Source: NORP240 sp942492445 (lineage in GTDB: Bacteria > Pseudomonadota > Gammaproteobacteria > Pseudomonadales > Pseudohongiellaceae). Taken from it: DNA of 64,000 nucleotides. Positions 37,508-45,661 of this stretch are shown piece after piece (the stretch's first letter is position 1; the number at the start of each line of letters is the position of its first letter). The notes beneath the pieces were generated by a model. The model was not told the origin of the DNA. It saw only the letters and a program-made list of their open reading frames with translations, and ran no database searches. Both the position numbers and the translations under genes were made by a program. The stretch covers positions 1 through 64,000 of the forward strand of contig CALOEW010000042.1 in the NCBI GenBank assembly GCA_942492445.1, given 5' to 3'.

Positions 37508-37668
37508 TACGGAACCTCTGATTAAGTCCCACAATGCTCTGCGGGAGTCTGTCGGGTGTTGCTGTAAGGCGCCGTGCGCCGGGATGGTCACCCTTGCCAA
37601 GCACGGCAACGAAGCAGCGAGGCCCCGAGAAGCCGGGAGCGTTGTGGGACTTAATCAGAGGTTCCCTA
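37508..37668. repeat. Palindromic repeat family B, full-length copy
   Basis: Perfect 24-bp terminal inverted repeats at 37511-37534 and 37642-37665 (ends GGAACCTCTGATTAAGTCC), extended by flanking TA-x bases to 27 bp with one mismatch. The interior (about 107 bp) has no gene. Related ends occur at 20768, 22845, 26874 and 56567. It is a non-autonomous MITE-like element; the transposase is not in the window. Confidence 0.8.
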
Positions 37669-37723
37669 CCATAAAAAAATTCGCACGTCGATCCGTGTGG
37701 CTAACAGGAAAGTAGGAAGGACG

Positions 37724-38017
37724 ATGTCAGACAGGGAATTTTCCAGAGAATTCAAAAAAGAAGCCGTCAAACAGATTGTTGTACTAGATTATTCTGTGAG
37801 GAGTGTTTCCGAGCGACTTGGCGTACCTGAAGAGAGGCTGATAAAGTGGGTGGACTCCTTTACAAAACTCAGTGACGAGAAAAAAGCCGATGAAATGGAA
37901 GCGCTGCGCAGAATGAACCGGCAGCTGAAACAGGATCTGCGACTGGCGCAGGAGGAACTGGATGTCCTCAGGCGCGCTTTCAGAATCCGTCAGAGAAACG
38001 ATCATCCGGGTCCCTGA
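37724..38017 (+). CDS. Orphan IS3-type OrfA (transposase helix-turn-helix subunit)
   Basis: A 97-aa protein starting at ATG 37724 after AGGAAGG. Residues 1-50 (FSREFKKEAVKQIVVLDYSVRSVSERLGVPEERLIKWV) are the Transposase_8-type helix-turn-helix of IS3-family OrfA; the rest is a coiled coil (EALRRMNRQLKQDLRLAQEELDVLRRA). No OrfB (DDE) frame follows: the next gene is convergent, 15 bp away, and no terminal inverted repeats are seen. It is either an insertion-sequence remnant or a small regulator derived from one. The coding frame is intact, which is unusual for a decaying remnant. Confidence 0.75.
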   Translation: MSDREFSREFKKEAVKQIVVLDYSVRSVSERLGVPEERLIKWVDSFTKLSDEKKADEMEALRRMNRQLKQDLRLAQEELDVLRRAFRIRQRNDHPGP

Positions 38018-38032
38018 AAGAAGGGAGGCGAA

Positions 38033-38722
38033 TCAGATTGAGCCCGAACGACTCAACAGCGCCTCAAGATTCTCACTTTCAAGTATCTCCTCCATGAGTT
38101 TCTGCACGCTGCTCATGAAGCGGACCGCCATTTCCTGGCAGAATTCGCCGCTTCCGGGCAATGGATAGGAATGACTCACTGAAAAAGTCTCCCTGACACC
38201 CAGTGAAGATTGCAGTTCCACCTCTATTGACCAGGTACCGGTAAACAAGGGCTCTCCAACAATCTGATCATAGAAGAGTTCCACTTTTTCGAGCTCCCCG
38301 GTTAATTGTACCGGAGCTTCAGCCGAGTAGATTCCCGCCGCGGAAAGCTGCTCGATGAGAGCATTTCTTACGAAATCCGAGAACTGGCTGTAACCGCCCA
38401 CACTCACCAGCCCCTGATCGTGAAGGCACTCAAAGTAAATATTATCAGTGGTACCTGGCACCCCGTATTGCAGGCGCGGAGAAAACGCTCCGACACTCAC
38501 TCCGGTTGAGTACAGATCATGCAATTGAGGCTGTAGCGGCAGAACCGCGTAGCGGCCCGAAGAAAGCTCATCCCCGGGGCCGGATGCCAGGGATGCACCA
38601 CGATCCAGAGGGCAGACGAGCACACTGGCGGCACCTAAGGCGATGATTCTCAGCGAATATTTTGCTGCGCGTGTCAGCAAGCTTACTCCCGGCAGGAATG
38701 CCTCGTTATTTGTTGGAATCAT
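38033..38722 (-). CDS. Exported protein of unknown function at the end of the fliDST operon
   Basis: A 229-aa protein overlapping the fliT end by 17 bp, so translation is coupled. An N-terminal hydrophobic segment (LRIIALGAASVLVCPL) is probably a signal sequence; its cysteine lacks a good lipobox. The C-terminal half (QFSDFVRNALIEQLSAAGIY, QLTGELEKVELFYDQI, TWSIEVELQSSLGVRE, FMSSVQKLMEEIL) has the alternating strand-helix look of YajG/LptE-like periplasmic lipoproteins, which is only a fold impression. No flagellar name fits. Confidence 0.7.
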   Translation of the reverse strand: MIPTNNEAFLPGVSLLTRAAKYSLRIIALGAASVLVCPLDRGASLASGPGDELSSGRYAVLPLQPQLHDLYSTGVSVGAFSPRLQYGVPGTTDNIYFECLHDQGLVSVGGYSQFSDFVRNALIEQLSAAGIYSAEAPVQLTGELEKVELFYDQIVGEPLFTGTWSIEVELQSSLGVRETFSVSHSYPLPGSGEFCQEMAVRFMSSVQKLMEEILESENLEALLSRSGSI

Positions 38723-39071
38723 AGTTTTTTATCGCCAGATGGCGGGCCTGCGCAACCTGTTGTTGATCAATCAGGTTCTGCTTTGCTTCCATTACAAGCC
38801 TGGTGATCTCCTGGTTCATATGAACCAGGGCGGCCAGTGCTTCCACCACTTCCGCCGAATCATCCTGGTCGGTTTCAGAGAAGCAGGCTGCCAGCTCAAG
38901 CTGCCGTTGATTCTCCAGCAGTTCCACTGAAGCCCAGTCACTTTGTTGAGCAAAGCTCAGGATTTCTTCAGTGCTACGCAACAGCCTTGCAAGTCTGAAT
39001 CGTTTGCGTGACACCTGTAGCTGTTTACGTGTGGTCTCGTCCATTGACCCCGAGGATACGACCCGTAACAT
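38706..39071 (-). CDS. fliT: FliT-like flagellar chaperone
   Basis: A small helical protein of about 121 residues in the position of FliT, the chaperone of the filament cap FliD. The start is the ATG at 39071, in a TGATG overlap with the fliS stop; an ATG nine codons later (MDETTRKQL) is possible. Sequence is rich in Gln/Glu/Leu helices (RLARLLRSTEEILSFAQQSDW, HMNQEITRLVMEAKQNLI). FliT proteins are poorly conserved, so the name rests on position, size and helicity. Confidence 0.7.
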   Translation of the reverse strand: MLRVVSSGSMDETTRKQLQVSRKRFRLARLLRSTEEILSFAQQSDWASVELLENQRQLELAACFSETDQDDSAEVVEALAALVHMNQEITRLVMEAKQNLIDQQQVAQARHLAIKNYDSNK

Positions 39072-39469
39072 CAGGCACCCCTGGATTCTGCTGGAATGGC
39101 GTCCCAACCCGACTTGATCTGTTTGACCAGGGAAACGACTTCCGCGACGATTTCTGAACTCGACTGCGAATTGGCTTCCAGAAGTCTTCTCTCTATATAG
39201 TCGTACATGGCACCCAGATTGGCCGCAATCTCTCCGCCTTTTTCGTAATCCAGGCTTGCCCGGAGCCCGTCAACGATCCTGATGCTTGAACTGATTGCCT
39301 GACCTTTTTCTGCCAGGTTGCCCCGTGCGATCGCTCCACTTGCCCTTGCCAGCTTTTCCAGCAGGCCGTCGAACAGCATGGTCACCAGACTGTGCGGGTT
39401 TGAGGATGAGACCCGAGTCTCGACTTCTATCTTCTGATAGTGATTAACACCGTATTGATCATGTATCAT
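39071..39469 (-). CDS. fliS: Flagellin export chaperone FliS
   Basis: A 132-aa helical-bundle cytoplasmic chaperone that binds the flagellin C-terminus. Hallmarks: YGVNHYQKIEVETRVSSSNPHSLVTMLFDGLLEKL near the N-terminus and NLGAMYDYIERRLLEANSQ. It follows fliD by 72 bp and overlaps fliT by one base. Confidence 0.94.
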   Translation of the reverse strand: MIHDQYGVNHYQKIEVETRVSSSNPHSLVTMLFDGLLEKLARASGAIARGNLAEKGQAISSSIRIVDGLRASLDYEKGGEIAANLGAMYDYIERRLLEANSQSSSEIVAEVVSLVKQIKSGWDAIPAESRGA

Positions 39470-39541
39470 CTGGCATCCCTATTCGTTAACTTTTTGAAAA
39501 CGTACATTCGGTGTCCTGCTCCGTCGGTACCCCTGGAGCTG

Positions 39542-41587
39542 TCAATTCCTGTTACCGGTATTCGGAGGCAGCAGACTCGCCAATTGCTGCTCCAGGTAAG
39601 TGCTGGTACTTTGCAGTTGTCCCAGCAAGGTATCGAGCGCATTAAACTGGGTGGTGTATCTTCCCCTCACTGCTTCCCAGCGCAGTTCGAGCCTGGCCCT
39701 GCGCTCCTCGATGTCCTCCAGGCGGTTCTCAAGCGAATCCAGCCGATCAACGAGTGAACCCTCGGCATCAAGCAGACCCTCCATCAGGCCGTCCAGCCGG
39801 GATGCAACCCCCCGTGTAAATGAAACAGTTCCACGGTTGCCGAGAGCAGCTCCGGTAATTTCCAGACGTAGTCCTTCCGCACCAGACTCGGGACCAGCGA
39901 CGAGGATGTTTCCAGCACCTGTCATCGGCGCCCCATCGATAGTGGCCGCCACATCAGAACCGCTGGTGCCCGCTCCGACAGCCAGTCCAAGGCTCGCGGT
40001 GGTGTTGCCATCGACCGACAGGAATTCAATGCTGGACGAACTCCCCACTGTTGAAGAAGTGAGAATCAGGCTGGAGGAATTTTCGTCGTAGCTGACACTG
40101 ACGGCCACACCGGCAGCACTGAAACTGGAGGCACTATTTATTCTGGTCTGCAACTCCAGAGCCAGGGCATCGCCACTGGTGTAGGTACCCTGAGACAGGG
40201 AAATGGAACCCTGCACACCATCCACAGTCAGCGACAGGTTGTTATTGTTGCCGTCTATCACTACCGAACCACCACCCCCGAAATCCGGAAGCACCGAATT
40301 CCCCTGGATGTAACCCGAAGTTGCCAGGGCAGTGACAGCAATTTCATAAGTTCCTTCCGCGGTGCCATTACCGGCACCCAGAAATGTTATATCGGGATCA
40401 CTTGGTGCCCCATAGGCTGCGAACAACTGCATCACCCTGTCCGGCTGATCTGCAAGCACGTCACTGAGTCTGGCATCGTCGAGCTTCAGAGTGCCATTGG
40501 CAGTTGTGGTAATTCCGATTTCCGCCAGCGTCGAGAATGCGTCGCCTGCCAGCGGCACAGCGCCTTGCAGAATGCTTTTTACCTGGCCTTCCACCGACCT
40601 CAGGGTAAAATCACCCACCAGTGGCGCAGCCTGCCTGGTGTCGGGGTTGTAGGCCGACAGCGTATTGACGACCTGAATAAACTGGTTGTAGCCGCTTACG
40701 AAACCATTGATGGCTTCTTTCACCCCGGCTGTGTCGGCTTCCACGGTAACCAGAACCGGCGCCTCAGTCTCCTGTCGCAGAGTGAGGCTCAAACCCTGTA
40801 TCGCGGAGTTCACGTTGTTGCTGGCGCTGGTGACCGTGAGGCCATTGATCGACAGAATTGCATCCTGTGCCGCAACCGTCTGTACCAGGTTGGTCCCATT
40901 GGCATCGAATGCCAGCATGGAAAGTCCTGCAAGATCGCTGCTGTTGCCGTCGTTGTCACTTACGCTCACCTGCAGGCTGTTCTCCAGACCGGTCGCGGCG
41001 GCGCTGAAGAGCAACCGGTAACCTGACCCATCGTTGACGATAGACGCAGCCACTCCGATGTCCGCCTCATTCACGGCAGCCATTATTCCTTCGAGTGTGT
41101 TGTTGCTTGTGTCGATCTGAATCGTGGAAGGACTAGTCTCCTCGTTCTCGATAAAGCCATTGTAGATGTCCAGACCGTCGTCATAGTCGGTAGTGCCGAT
41201 TCGGAATGTCAGGGTACCGGTGCCGATCGCGGTGCTGTCAGCCGTTGCCACGGCGACGCTGGCAAGACTGTGGGACCTGGCGAGCTGGGATACCTCCATG
41301 GAGTAGCTCGCCTCGGCCGCACCACTGGCAGCACTGACTCCTAGGGCACCGGTATTGGAACTGCTGGCTTTTATGCCGCTGAAATCACCTGATGCCGTAA
41401 GCCCGGAAACCGAACCACGGAATGAGGAAAGTGCGCTTTTCAGAGAGCCGAGCGCAGAAAATTTTGCCTGGAACCTGGTGCTCTGCCGGTTCAGCTGTTG
41501 ATCCGAACCGGCTCTCTCCGCGGCTACCAGGCTGTCAACCAACCCCTGGATATCAAGACCCGAACCAAGTCCGGTTGCAGTAATCAT
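39542..41587 (-). CDS. fliD: Flagellar filament cap protein FliD
   Basis: A 681-aa hook-associated protein 2 that caps the filament and folds flagellin as it arrives. N-terminal GLGSGLDIQGLVDSLVAAERAG and the C-terminal coiled region (SLENRLEDIEERRARLELRWEAVRGRYTTQFNALDTLLGQLQSTSTYL) are diagnostic. The large middle insert (about 150-550) is Gly/Ser/Thr-rich and variable, longer than in E. coli (about 470 aa) and probably surface-exposed. It lies downstream of flaG and upstream of fliS-fliT. Confidence 0.95.
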   Translation of the reverse strand: MITATGLGSGLDIQGLVDSLVAAERAGSDQQLNRQSTRFQAKFSALGSLKSALSSFRGSVSGLTASGDFSGIKASSSNTGALGVSAASGAAEASYSMEVSQLARSHSLASVAVATADSTAIGTGTLTFRIGTTDYDDGLDIYNGFIENEETSPSTIQIDTSNNTLEGIMAAVNEADIGVAASIVNDGSGYRLLFSAAATGLENSLQVSVSDNDGNSSDLAGLSMLAFDANGTNLVQTVAAQDAILSINGLTVTSASNNVNSAIQGLSLTLRQETEAPVLVTVEADTAGVKEAINGFVSGYNQFIQVVNTLSAYNPDTRQAAPLVGDFTLRSVEGQVKSILQGAVPLAGDAFSTLAEIGITTTANGTLKLDDARLSDVLADQPDRVMQLFAAYGAPSDPDITFLGAGNGTAEGTYEIAVTALATSGYIQGNSVLPDFGGGGSVVIDGNNNNLSLTVDGVQGSISLSQGTYTSGDALALELQTRINSASSFSAAGVAVSVSYDENSSSLILTSSTVGSSSSIEFLSVDGNTTASLGLAVGAGTSGSDVAATIDGAPMTGAGNILVAGPESGAEGLRLEITGAALGNRGTVSFTRGVASRLDGLMEGLLDAEGSLVDRLDSLENRLEDIEERRARLELRWEAVRGRYTTQFNALDTLLGQLQSTSTYLEQQLASLLPPNTGNRN

Positions 41588-41742
41588 ACCCTTCGCCTTT
41601 CAGTATGCGATAGTTGCCACACAGGATTCACAATAGCTCCTAATTGCCGATACAGGCCGGTTCATCAGCAGTCAGGCACCGCGGAATGCGGCTGCCTTCG
41701 GGAAATTTGCAACATCCATACCAACACCCGCCGGTTTAATCC

Positions 41743-42153
41743 TCAGGTGTCCTCATCGAACAGGAAGCCCTTCAACACGGTTTCTTCTCCTGGTCCCTGA
41801 ACCTCGGCAAGAAGCTTTGCCAGGGCCAGCATTTCCTCCATCGGAATCTGACGGACTATCTCATCCGTTTCCCCGTCCCGGACCGTGACAATGCTCCGGT
41901 TAAGCCGCTGTTCGATGGAAAATTTAAGTCGTCTGCCGGATCTTCCGGCATAGGTTCCGGCATTTTTTACCGCTTGATTTAAAGAGGACGGGAGGGCGGC
42001 AGGAGATTCCACTTCCCGCACCTTGTGATCTGGCAGTGAATTGCCGCTGGCGGCAAGATCATGCCTGCCCTGTGGGCCAGTGGACGACCCTGCTTGTGTC
42101 ACTTTCCCTGACGAGCTGCCGGACGACAGGCTTGACTTGCTTAATGACGTCAT
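41743..42153 (-). CDS. flaG: FlaG family protein
   Basis: A 136-aa protein. The C-terminal half (RRLKFSIEQRLNRSIVTVRDGETDEIVRQIPMEEMLALAKLL) is the FlaG domain, found between flagellin and fliD in polar flagellates, where it affects filament length. The Ser/Gly-rich N-terminal 60 residues are disordered-looking. It lies 147 bp after flagellin and 155 bp before fliD. Confidence 0.88.
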   Translation of the reverse strand: MTSLSKSSLSSGSSSGKVTQAGSSTGPQGRHDLAASGNSLPDHKVREVESPAALPSSLNQAVKNAGTYAGRSGRRLKFSIEQRLNRSIVTVRDGETDEIVRQIPMEEMLALAKLLAEVQGPGEETVLKGFLFDEDT

Positions 42154-42300
42154 TTCCCCAGGCCTCCATCCGTACCGCTGGCGACATCACCGAAAAAAGC
42201 TCTGGCTGAAACCCATCCCTGTGGTTCTCAGCATTGAATCCGCTGGCGGGTACAGACGTCAGTTGCTTCTGCACCTGCCAGGGATTATTCAGCCTCTCGA

Positions 42301-43710
42301 TTAACCGAGAAGCGCCAGCACGTTGCCAGGCAGCGAGTTGGCCTGGGCCAGCATGGCAATACCGGCCTGCTGGAGAATCTGCCCCTTGGTCAGGTTGGCA
42401 GTTTCAGCCGCGAAGTCGGCATCCATGATGCGAGAGCGGGAAGCCGACAGGTTTTCCGAGGTGGTGGTCAGGCTGGTCACGACAGATTCGAAGCGGTTCT
42501 GAATCGCACCCAGAGTTGCCCGTGAGCTATTAACACTGGTCAGTGCCGCATCGACTGCTGTGATGGCTGCTTCGGAGCCGGAGACTGTCGATATATCAAC
42601 AGCGCTCATTGCCGTGCCGGTGCTGGAGATAGCGATTGCTCCGGGGCCCGGATCAAATGCGCCGACGAACGTCACATCACCGGTCACGCCGGAAGGTGCT
42701 ACGTAGCTGATATCAATTGTCGCACCGAATGTATCTTCAGCCAGGCCGTAATCGGCAGCAGTAGCCAGACCACCGGCAGCAAATTCAACAGTAATATTGC
42801 GCCCGTCGGCGGCTGTCAGGGCGACACCGGTGCCATCGTCGGCCGCCGTCACTCCGGTGACAGCTGACTGGGCATTGATGGCGTCGACAGCAAGTGTTCT
42901 GTTGGTTGCTGCATTCTGAGAGTTGACAATGCTGATATCCAGACCATTGATGGTAATAGTATCAGTATCAGCAGCGACGGCTGTTATCGCAGAAGCAGTT
43001 CCGGCGACACTATTCACGTCCGCTGACGCTGTCAGACCCTGAACTCCGGAAGCGTTGATGGCATCCGCAAGCGCTTTGGCATCGTTGGCAATGGTGCCGA
43101 GTGAATAAGTTGTCCCATCCACGTCCACAGTCTGTGCGTTTGCGGCATCATCGGCAGTACCTATGCTCTGGTTTGTCAGGGAGAAACCAGCATACTGACC
43201 CAGTGAGGACGACCTGGCACTGGCCAGTCCGGATATTTCAATTGTCTCGCCAACGTTTGCGCCGACCTGGAATGTCTGAGAAGAAAATGTACCGTCCAGA
43301 AGGTTCACACCATTGAAATTTGTCTGCGTAGCGACACGGTCTATTTCAGCAACCAGCTGATCCACTTCCTGCTGCAGGGCAGCACGGTCGGAGGCACTGT
43401 TGGTGGCATTGGCCGACTGTACCGCCAGCTCACGGATACGCTGCAGGTTGTTCGTCACTTCCGCCAGGGCGCCTTCACCGGTCTGTGCCAGTGAAATCCC
43501 GTCGTTGGCATTCCGCGCCGCCTGGTTCAGGCCGCGGATCTGCGCGGTAAAACGTTCTGAAATAGCAAGACCTGCTGCATCATCTTTGGCACTATTAATT
43601 CGTAGACCAGAGGAAAGACGCTGCAACGAAGTACTTAGCATACCCTGAGATCGATTCAGATTTCTCTGCGCGTTCAATGACGCGATGTTGGTATTAATTA
43701 CTTGAGGCAT
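42301..43710 (-). CDS. fliC: Flagellin
   Basis: A 469-aa flagellin, the filament subunit. N-terminal D0/D1 is canonical (NTNIASLNAQRNLNRSQGML, SSGLRINSAKDDAAGLAISERF, then RELAVQSANATNSASDRAALQ); C-terminal D1/D0 is also canonical (RATLGAIQNRFESVVTSL, ending MLAQANSLPGNVLALLG). The middle 160-370 is a hypervariable Ala/Thr/Asp-rich domain. AAGGA seven bases upstream supports the start, and a sigma-28-like motif at 43809-43836 lies about 100 bp upstream. Only one flagellin gene is in the window. Confidence 0.96.
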   Translation of the reverse strand: MPQVINTNIASLNAQRNLNRSQGMLSTSLQRLSSGLRINSAKDDAAGLAISERFTAQIRGLNQAARNANDGISLAQTGEGALAEVTNNLQRIRELAVQSANATNSASDRAALQQEVDQLVAEIDRVATQTNFNGVNLLDGTFSSQTFQVGANVGETIEISGLASARSSSLGQYAGFSLTNQSIGTADDAANAQTVDVDGTTYSLGTIANDAKALADAINASGVQGLTASADVNSVAGTASAITAVAADTDTITINGLDISIVNSQNAATNRTLAVDAINAQSAVTGVTAADDGTGVALTAADGRNITVEFAAGGLATAADYGLAEDTFGATIDISYVAPSGVTGDVTFVGAFDPGPGAIAISSTGTAMSAVDISTVSGSEAAITAVDAALTSVNSSRATLGAIQNRFESVVTSLTTTSENLSASRSRIMDADFAAETANLTKGQILQQAGIAMLAQANSLPGNVLALLG

Positions 43711-43808
43711 TTTGGTTTCCTTTTCTGTCCCTTCAGTGGCATAGGTACCAGACTGCAGAGATCTTTACTTTGGGTTGAATACTCGCAGCATTGCTGCTGA
43801 CATGGCTT

Positions 43809-43836
43809 TCTACGACAGCCCCACGAAATTCCTTTA
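43809..43836 (-). promoter_or_regulatory. Sigma-28 (FliA)-like promoter of flagellin
   Basis: On the minus strand: TAAAGG-N14-GTCGTAGA, about 92 bases before the flagellin ATG. The same hexamer, spacing and octamer occur upstream of flgM (55598-55625). It fits TAAA plus a GxCGxxxA-type -10, although it differs from the E. coli consensus GCCGATAA at several positions. Confidence 0.62.
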
Positions 43837-44106
43837 CTCTGAATTCCGCTTTTAAACCAATTTGTTAACCAAGACACCTTTTGGACTGATGCAGCAGGCT
43901 TTTCGTCTGTGGAATCTGTCGGAGAGCTTTGCTTTCCCACATTTTCAGCAAGTACCAGTTCTGTCGGAAAGAAGGCAGGACTTCTCTGGAAGCAAGCGAC
44001 CTGTGGCTAAGGTTTTGCTTCCAAGGATTTGGAGGGGTGTCAGTTAGTTGTGGCTTCCGGGTGCGGCTTTGGCTTCCGGGGGTGACTTCCGGGGGGACTT
44101 CGAGCG

Positions 44107-44253
44107 GCGCGGCCGGCAGGGGGTATCCTGTGGCTGCGAACCGCGCCCCTCCGGAGTGCCCGCACTCAGAAAAATGCCCTGGAAAGCGGTCATTTTTCCT
44201 CCCTCGGCGCTGGTCCATTTATTGCGGCCCCAGGATACCCCTGCCGGCCACGC
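44107..44253. repeat. Inverted repeat upstream of flagellin
   Basis: The left arm contains GGCCGGCAGGGGGTATCCTG (44111-44130), the right arm its complement with one G fewer (44231-44249); pairing extends outward and inward imperfectly to about 26 bp. The spacer is about 95 bp. Possible MITE or structured element; not related in sequence to the other two element families. Confidence 0.55.
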
Positions 44254-44428
44254 CTTGGTTGAGTGTGGGTTTCCTCGTTCAGCGACCTCGATTCCTGCGA
44301 TCAGATATTGCATGAGGCATAGCAGATTGATTTGTGGTTTCTTCCACCCCACCAGCTATTGGTTGCCACAGGATTTGATCTCTGGCACTGAGCACCGGAC
44401 AAGGGGAGGTTGTGTTAATTAATCAGGG

Positions 44429-45631
44429 TCAAAGGTATTGAAACAGGCTCAGGCCGGAGGTACGAATATAAGCCTGCTGGGCCGCCTGCAGCGAAGTAAG
44501 CTGCAGATTGAAACGGGAAATCGCTTCGCTGAAATCCAGATCCTGGGTATCGGACAGGGTCGACTGCAGCTGCAGCTTGAAATCTCCGTTGACCTCGTTG
44601 AGAGTCTCCAGATTGTTCAGGCGTGCGCCGATACCGGCCCGTATCGAAGTGATTTTTTCCATACCCTGATCCAGGTTGGCCAGACCGCTATTCATGGCAT
44701 TATGAAACCTGGCAAGGCTGGCGGGATCGGGCGCGGGCTGGGCCAGAAAATCGGCGATCGCCCGAACGGTTCCGAAAATATCCTGGTTTCCGGCGGGCGA
44801 GACCACTATCTCGTCGCCATCGGCAGGCATCCCGCTGACAACGAACTGCACACCGGCAAAGGCGATTGACTCTCCCTCTCCGTAGCTACCGGAGGAAATT
44901 ACATTACTGTTGCTATCGGTCACTGTGTAGGTAACCGGATCAACGGGGGACAACTGACTGAAGGCAACAATGTACACATCGGCGATGAAATTTCCGGTTG
45001 TTCCGAAGCTACCCACCACGGCGGTGCCTGAATTGGCGACACCTGCTTCGATCTGGATTACGCCATCACCACCGGGAATCAGCTGAAAAACCTCCTGCCC
45101 ATTGTCCCGAATCGCAACCTGTTTCCCATCTCCGACCTGCAGCAGCCGCTGCCCCTGATCACCCAGATACTGGACACTGCCACCCGCCTCGACAAAGGGT
45201 GGAGACTCGACGCGAAATCCACCAAAAATATACTCTCCCTGGGCATCGCGAGTGTTTGCCAGCGCGATCAGCTCGTCAAGACGCTGGTAGATTTCCTGGG
45301 AAATATTCTCCCTGGCACTGCCCGCATTGGTATCGTTGTTGCCCTGGATTACCAACTCTCGAATCCGCTGCAACGAGTTAAGCACGTTGCCCACTACGCT
45401 TTCCTCGAAAGCCAGTGATGTTTCGGCCAGGGTGCTGTTGCGGGCATACTGGTCGATCATGTCGATGCGGGATTTAAGGTCCAGGACCTTGACCGCCGCG
45501 GCCGGATCCTCCGAGGGTTTGCTGAAGCGCAGGCCGCTGGCAAGCTGCAGTTCGGTACGTTGAAGCTTGGCCTGCTGATCCTGTAGGGCCTCAAGGCCCC
45601 GCTGATATAGCTGAAATGTGGAGATTCGCAT
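44429..45631 (-). CDS. flgL: Hook-filament junction protein FlgL
   Basis: A 400-aa hook-associated protein 3. N-terminal MRISTFQLYQRGLEALQDQQ and C-terminal LQSTLSDTQDLDFSEAISRFNLQLTSLQAAQQAYIRTSGLSLFQYL are diagnostic flagellin-like ends. The middle contains SxSxIxxG-type beta sequence (VSGMPADGDEIVVSP). It lies 30 bp after flgK at the end of the flg operon. Confidence 0.95.
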   Translation of the reverse strand: MRISTFQLYQRGLEALQDQQAKLQRTELQLASGLRFSKPSEDPAAAVKVLDLKSRIDMIDQYARNSTLAETSLAFEESVVGNVLNSLQRIRELVIQGNNDTNAGSARENISQEIYQRLDELIALANTRDAQGEYIFGGFRVESPPFVEAGGSVQYLGDQGQRLLQVGDGKQVAIRDNGQEVFQLIPGGDGVIQIEAGVANSGTAVVGSFGTTGNFIADVYIVAFSQLSPVDPVTYTVTDSNSNVISSGSYGEGESIAFAGVQFVVSGMPADGDEIVVSPAGNQDIFGTVRAIADFLAQPAPDPASLARFHNAMNSGLANLDQGMEKITSIRAGIGARLNNLETLNEVNGDFKLQLQSTLSDTQDLDFSEAISRFNLQLTSLQAAQQAYIRTSGLSLFQYL

Positions 45632-45661
45632 GGTATTTACTGTCTTCGCGGATCAATGGCA

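Larger units (their letters stand above)
43711..44428. other. Large intergenic region with palindromes, between flgL and flagellin
   Basis: 718 bp, no credible gene although several frames are open. It contains the sigma-28-like site (43809-43836), arms GGAAGCAA/TTGCTTCC (43988-43995 and 44025-44032), a run of three GACTTCCGGG/GGCTTCCGGG-type repeats at 44052-44100, and a long-arm inverted repeat (44107-44133 with 44228-44253). Base composition and palindromes suggest an inserted element or structured RNA between flgL and the flagellin gene. Confidence 0.5.

Noticed and set aside
43865..44422. Several overlapping 100-130 codon frames in the flgL-flagellin spacer
   Set aside because: They occur on both strands over palindromic, GC-biased DNA, with no domain or ribosome site.
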